Of a stretch of 9,464 bases of DNA, positions 4,479 to 9,464 are shown piece by piece; within the stretch, counting starts at the first letter, position 1, and each line of letters opens with the position of its first letter. The notes beneath the pieces were generated by a model, which saw only the letters and a program-made list of their open reading frames with translations, made no database searches and had not been told where the DNA came from. The stretch is from contig JAQWRF010000065.1 of NCBI GenBank assembly GCA_029243845.1, positions 1-9,464 of the forward strand, written 5' to 3'. The position numbers and the translations under genes were made by a program. The stretch comes from Planctomycetota bacterium. GTDB taxonomy: Bacteria; Planctomycetota; UBA1135.

Positions 4479-6348
4479 GCCTGAAAACGCTTTGAATTAT
4501 GCCCTGGTTGGCAGCCCAAACTCTGGCAAGACGACTTTGTTCAATGCCCTAACCGGCATGCGCGCCAAAACAGGCAACTACCCCGGTGTCACGGTTGATC
4601 GACGCGCTGGCAATCTTAAGGTTGGCAATACTGATGTTCAAATAACCGACTTGCCTGGTAGCTATTCCCTGCAAGCCATTTCTGAAGAAGAGCATGTAAC
4701 TAGCCGTTACCTGCGCGGTGAGCTAGGCGACGACAATCTTGATGGCATCGTATTTGTTGCTGACTCGACCAGCCTAAGTCGCTCGCTACCATTCTTGCTC
4801 AATATTCTAAATCTAAATATACCTACTATCTTAGTGTGTACTATGATCGACGAGTGCAAGGCGCGTGGCGGTGACATTGATTTCTTCAAACTAAAGGCAG
4901 AGCTCGGGATTCCCGTGGTTGGGGTTGTTGGTAACCAGGGCTTAGGGGTCACCGACCTTAAGCAGTTTTTCTTAGAGCCACAAAAGTGGAAAACCTCCGG
5001 TGTCCCGACATTTGAATCTACCGAGCAGCGTTTTGAGTGGGCAGATAAAATTTTCGAAAAAGTATTGCGCCATCCTATTTCTGAAAGCAATCTAACTAGG
5101 CAAATAGACCGCGTCCTATTGCACCCCGTTCTGGGGATATTGGTTTTTGCGGTTTTCATTTCTGTTTTCTTTCAGTCCATCTTTACCTGGGCCGCGCCAG
5201 CAATGGATTTGTTTTCTGTGTGGGTTAGCCAGCTGGCAAACTATTGCTCAAATACTTTGCCCCCGGGCTTTCTAACGGACCTATTGAGTGACGGAATTAT
5301 TCAGGGCGTTGGGGCGGTGTTGGTATTCGTGCCACAAATTGCAATCTTGTTCACTTTGATCTTCTTTTTCGAAGCCTCGGGGTACATGGCGCGCGCTGCT
5401 TTTGTTATTGACCGCCTAATGGGGTGGGCCGGACTCGAGGGCCGCTGTTTCATTTCGCTCTTAAGCTCATATGCCTGCGCAGTGCCTGGCATCATGGCCA
5501 CGCGCGCCATCCCTTCACCGCGCGACAGGCTGGCAACCATTTTGGTCGCACCACTTACCACCTGCTCGGCGCGCCTTCCTGTTTATGCCGTGCTAATCTC
5601 TGCATTCGTGCCCGATACTGCCGTATGGGGACCTTTTACAGTTCAGGGCTTCACCTTAATGGGTCTATACTTATTGGGTGGCTTTAGCGCCATTCTCTTC
5701 GCGGCTATCTTTAAGCGTGGTTTATTGCGTGGTGCCAGCCTTCCTTTCTTTTTAGAGCTGCCGCCCTATCGCTTCCCATCATTCAAAACCATCACTGTGC
5801 AGGTGATGGGAAGACTTAAGGTTTTCGTTCGCGATGCCGGCTCGGTAATTTTAGCGGGCTCTATAGCTTTATGGTTATTGCTAAACTTTCCACATCATCA
5901 GCCTGATAGTAATCTCAGCGATTTACAAAACAAGCAGCAACAAATAGAAAGAAGCTATGCTGCCGACCTGGGGCGCTCACTCGAGCCTATATTTTCACCC
6001 CTTGGCTTTGATTGGAAAATAAACATTGGTCTCATCGGGTCCTTTGCCGCTCGCGAGTTAATGATCTCAACCATGGCGCAAGTTTACGCGGTTAGCGAGG
6101 GTGGCGACGACTTTAATAGTTTTGCTGGTGTCCTGTCCAAAGAAGATGAAAATGGCGTTAAGCCCATTAGCTTCGCCGGCGCTATGTCATTGCTGGTATT
6201 CTTTGTTTACGCTCCACTGTGTTTATCAACAGTCGCTGTGGTCAGAAGAGAGACAAACAGCTGGCGTTGGCCAATTTTTATACTTTGCTATATGTTTATT
6301 TTGGCGTGGGTCGCCAGTTTTATAACCTATCGTCTTGCTTTGGCATAA
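4471..6348 (+). CDS. feoB: Ferrous iron transporter FeoB (GTPase-coupled, inner membrane)
   Basis: FeoB imports Fe(II) across the inner membrane and has an N-terminal G domain. I choose GTG at 4471 as the start because GAGGGA lies 7 bases upstream; TTG at 4456 is in frame but would put that element inside the gene. Numbering from GTG (625 residues), the G domain has G1 GSPNSGKTT (14-22), the G2 region GNYPGVTVDRR, G3 DLPGSY (60-65) and a G4 that reads TMID (124-127) instead of the usual NMxD. A helical linker follows. The membrane part starts near residue 212, with pore motifs SSYACAVPGIMATR (about 332-345), TTCSARLPVY and SFAARELM. The first of these is ACAVPG where E. coli has GCNVPA. The protein is shorter than E. 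coli FeoB (773), as in other members with this motif type. Eight or more hydrophobic segments are visible. No feoC follows; the gene ends inside the convergent neighbour. Confidence 0.95.
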   Translation: MPEPENALNYALVGSPNSGKTTLFNALTGMRAKTGNYPGVTVDRRAGNLKVGNTDVQITDLPGSYSLQAISEEEHVTSRYLRGELGDDNLDGIVFVADSTSLSRSLPFLLNILNLNIPTILVCTMIDECKARGGDIDFFKLKAELGIPVVGVVGNQGLGVTDLKQFFLEPQKWKTSGVPTFESTEQRFEWADKIFEKVLRHPISESNLTRQIDRVLLHPVLGILVFAVFISVFFQSIFTWAAPAMDLFSVWVSQLANYCSNTLPPGFLTDLLSDGIIQGVGAVLVFVPQIAILFTLIFFFEASGYMARAAFVIDRLMGWAGLEGRCFISLLSSYACAVPGIMATRAIPSPRDRLATILVAPLTTCSARLPVYAVLISAFVPDTAVWGPFTVQGFTLMGLYLLGGFSAILFAAIFKRGLLRGASLPFFLELPPYRFPSFKTITVQVMGRLKVFVRDAGSVILAGSIALWLLLNFPHHQPDSNLSDLQNKQQQIERSYAADLGRSLEPIFSPLGFDWKINIGLIGSFAARELMISTMAQVYAVSEGGDDFNSFAGVLSKEDENGVKPISFAGAMSLLVFFVYAPLCLSTVAVVRRETNSWRWPIFILCYMFILAWVASFITYRLALA

Positions 6349-7075
6349 GCATTGACTTTATCTGCCACAAAACGAATGCGGCAAATAGCCAAATAAATTG
6401 TTCGCGCTGGCAGTAACTATGGCCTAACAGAATGCCAAATAGTAGCATTGGGCCGCTAAACACGAATTGCTTAAAGGACACCGCGCAGATAAGAATAACC
6501 GATAGCGTGAATGCATGATTGTTAACAACGCCGAACATGCTTTGCTCGTTCACATACCAACCAATAATAAATCCCGAAATTATCGCGGGTATTTTGACAA
6601 CATCTTTATTTAGAGCGCTTTGCTTTAGCGATAACGGCAAGACGCACAGTAATGCGCCGGCAGCATAATTAAACCCGTCGGCTAGCTGCATGCCGAAATA
6701 AACTAACAACAACACTGCTGTCATAGTTATAAGCTGAGATACCGATTTAATTGCCAGGTGTTTGCCCACCCCATCAAAAACAGAGCAGACTGCAATGGCC
6801 AATATTGTTGCGCCCTGCATGGTGCTGTGTTCTAGCCATCCGTGGTGGTGTAGTTGTGCGAATAAGAAAATGCGCAGTCCAGATCCAAGTAACGTTGCGC
6901 CGACAATTAAATTTTCATTTTTAACTTTTGGAGTTGCAAGCAGCACTAATAGGCCTGTCGCTGTTAGCCATCCTGATATATTTTCAAAATCAGAGCCACT
7001 AATGGTTAGATTAAAGACGGTGGCCGCCCCAAACAATAACCACAACTCGATTCTTCTAATAAATTCAAACATCAT
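6320..7075 (-). CDS. Multi-pass membrane protein of unknown function
   Basis: I do not recognise this 251-residue protein. It is strongly hydrophobic, with about eight to ten likely membrane segments, including residues 10-24, 34-48, 54-73, 87-100, 112-128, 136-150, 162-176, 188-200, 205-219 and 226-241. Loops are short and there is no soluble domain, signal peptide cleavage site or obvious catalytic motif. An HHH cluster (76-78) sits in the loop between segments three and four, and the C-terminal tail MPKQDDRL is hydrophilic. Its start overlaps the stop of the upstream phosphoesterase as ATGATG (shared bases 7073-7074), so the two are probably co-translated and may work together at the membrane. 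The 3' end overlaps the feoB end by 29 bases on the opposite strand. Confidence 0.85.
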   Translation of the reverse strand: MMFEFIRRIELWLLFGAATVFNLTISGSDFENISGWLTATGLLVLLATPKVKNENLIVGATLLGSGLRIFLFAQLHHHGWLEHSTMQGATILAIAVCSVFDGVGKHLAIKSVSQLITMTAVLLLVYFGMQLADGFNYAAGALLCVLPLSLKQSALNKDVVKIPAIISGFIIGWYVNEQSMFGVVNNHAFTLSVILICAVSFKQFVFSGPMLLFGILLGHSYCQREQFIWLFAAFVLWQIKSMLMPKQDDRL

Positions 7076-8196
7076 TTCAGCTTAGATTTTAGGTCTACCC
7101 GCTCTGACATAAAACTACGCCCGTTGTCATATAGCTTACCTATTGAATTGAGCTCGTTGTTCTCAAAGCGCAACATGCGATAACCCGGAAAACTCAGCCC
7201 GCCGTTTGGTGGCGCTGCGACATCAAAATCGTAAGTGGTGGTGGTGATCAGCCAAGGCTGTTCGGGCAATTCATTAGATAGCCACTCTTCGCCATCGCTA
7301 GTGTGTATCGCGTCTACGTGGGTGTGACCAGAGAGGGTTGCCACTACGTTATGCTCGCTTAGTAGCTCTAAAAAACGCTGTTGGTTGCGCTCAATCGAAC
7401 GTGCGCCAACTACTGGGTGGTGAATTTGCACCAAGGTCTTTTTGTCTTTATGCTTTATTAACTGTTTTTCAAACCAAGCAAGCTGGGTGCTGGTTAGTTG
7501 ATCGCGGCCATGAGCGGAATCAAGGCTTATGATATTCCAGTCGCCAAATAAATTAACATGAACGGGGTCGGGGTAGTCTTTGATAAATAATGCCCAGTCT
7601 TCACGCTCGTGATTTCCGGGACATAAAATTACCGGAATATCCAACTGTGCGATCCCTTGATAAAAGGTCTGATAGCGCTCGGCCCCTCCGTGATAAACAA
7701 CATCTCCTGTAAGCAATAATATATCCGCCCGCTCTCTCTCAACATCGTTCAGTAAAGAGATAAATAGCTTTTCGCCATCGCCGTTGTCTAAGTCGGGTAA
7801 ATCCGCGGCGTGAGCTATCGTAAAATCAGAAGGGAACTTTTGGTAAACGAAAACCGCCTTGGGGTTTTTATACCACTTGCCATCTATATAGGCGCTTAGC
7901 TCATATGCTCCGGGGGCTAAATTGCTCAACGGATGAACGCGGAATACATTATCTGCTACAGAATCAATTTCTAATGCGCACTCCTGTTGAGGGCTCATTA
8001 ATTTAAACGCAATATCATCTGGTTGGAAAAATGGCAACATTCCATCAAGAACAACATCAAACGATCCGTCGCTTAATACCATATGCGGATTCCCAAGACG
8101 CGGCGAGCGAATACCATATTGTGGCTCAAAGCTAGCAATAACCACGCTTAAGGCGGCAACAAATACCGCCACCCTAAGCCATTTGTTTATTTTCAT
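7072..8196 (-). CDS. Membrane-anchored calcineurin-like metallophosphoesterase
   Basis: The 374-residue protein starts with a short charged stretch and one hydrophobic segment (about 8-22), a signal anchor or signal peptide, so the rest should face the periplasm. Residues about 40-118 look like a beta-rich Ig-like domain (PGAYELSAYIDGKWY). The catalytic domain follows: GD in LLTGDVVYHGG (164-165), PGNHE (193-197), H259-H260 in QIHHPVV, and GHTH (290-293). These are four of the five usual metal-binding motifs of the family. The first motif, normally D-x-H, appears to be D132-L-P in HAADLPDL, so the histidine is missing. The enzyme may use a changed metal site or rely on a nearby residue. The substrate is unknown; relatives hydrolyse cyclic nucleotides, phosphoesters or lipid phosphates. 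The start lies 4 bases after gyrB, with AGG overlapping the gyrB stop region as a weak Shine-Dalgarno. Confidence 0.88.
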   Translation of the reverse strand: MKINKWLRVAVFVAALSVVIASFEPQYGIRSPRLGNPHMVLSDGSFDVVLDGMLPFFQPDDIAFKLMSPQQECALEIDSVADNVFRVHPLSNLAPGAYELSAYIDGKWYKNPKAVFVYQKFPSDFTIAHAADLPDLDNGDGEKLFISLLNDVERERADILLLTGDVVYHGGAERYQTFYQGIAQLDIPVILCPGNHEREDWALFIKDYPDPVHVNLFGDWNIISLDSAHGRDQLTSTQLAWFEKQLIKHKDKKTLVQIHHPVVGARSIERNQQRFLELLSEHNVVATLSGHTHVDAIHTSDGEEWLSNELPEQPWLITTTTYDFDVAAPPNGGLSFPGYRMLRFENNELNSIGKLYDNGRSFMSERVDLKSKLK

Positions 8197-8200
8197 CTAC

Positions 8201-9464
<1,264 letters not shown>

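Noticed and set aside
4707..5159. 150-codon open frame on the minus strand opposite feoB
   Set aside because: It is antisense to the FeoB G domain, whose motifs are intact; the predicted protein has no recognisable features.

Overview
The window holds ten protein-coding genes (two cut by the window ends) in three blocks, with almost no non-coding DNA. I see no rRNA, tRNA, CRISPR array, insertion sequence or phage gene. It looks like a compact stretch of core chromosome from a Gram-negative-type bacterium. A lineage within or near the PVC group (Verrucomicrobiota, Lentisphaerota, Kiritimatiellota, Planctomycetota) is my best guess. The reasons are the large non-E. coli insert in GyrB, the ACAVPG-type FeoB pore motif, a PurH that differs from the E. 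coli form, and start codons that mostly lack Shine-Dalgarno sequences. This placement is inference from remembered family features, not from any search.

Right block, minus strand (9464 to 6320): the C-terminal part of gyrB, then after 4 bases a membrane-anchored calcineurin-like metallophosphoesterase, then, through an ATGA overlap, an unrecognised multi-pass membrane protein. The spacing suggests one transcript. The membrane-protein gene converges on feoB and the two coding ends overlap by 29 bases.

Middle block, plus strand (4230 to 6348): feoA-feoB, a ferrous-iron uptake pair without feoC. It is driven by a good sigma70-like promoter (TTGGCA, 16 bases, TATAAT) that lies over the start of the divergent rpiA gene.

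Left block, minus strand (4159 to 1): rpiA, a stand-alone SpoT/MESH1-like HD hydrolase, prfB (release factor 2), purH, and the start of a RecB/Cas4-like PD-(D/E)XK nuclease gene. The rpiA/HD pair overlaps by 23 bases. Each of the next three junctions is the same one-base stop/start overlap, TAATG. The prfB gene has the classical programmed +1 frameshift: a 22-codon first frame ends in CTT TGA C, preceded by a GAGG element, and the shifted product is 364 residues. A gene call starting at the internal ATG at 2817 would be wrong.

The left block puts pentose-phosphate metabolism (rpiA, towards PRPP), the last steps of IMP synthesis (purH), a probable alarmone hydrolase and a translation termination factor on one apparently coupled transcript. 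Ribosomes reach the prfB stop, and so the purH start, only after frameshifting at codon 23. RF2 autoregulation may therefore extend to purH and the nuclease; this is a hypothesis. I did not find an unmistakably new defence or mobile system. The most interesting items are the coupled operon, the HD hydrolase within it, and unusual motifs in FeoB, the metallophosphoesterase and GyrB.
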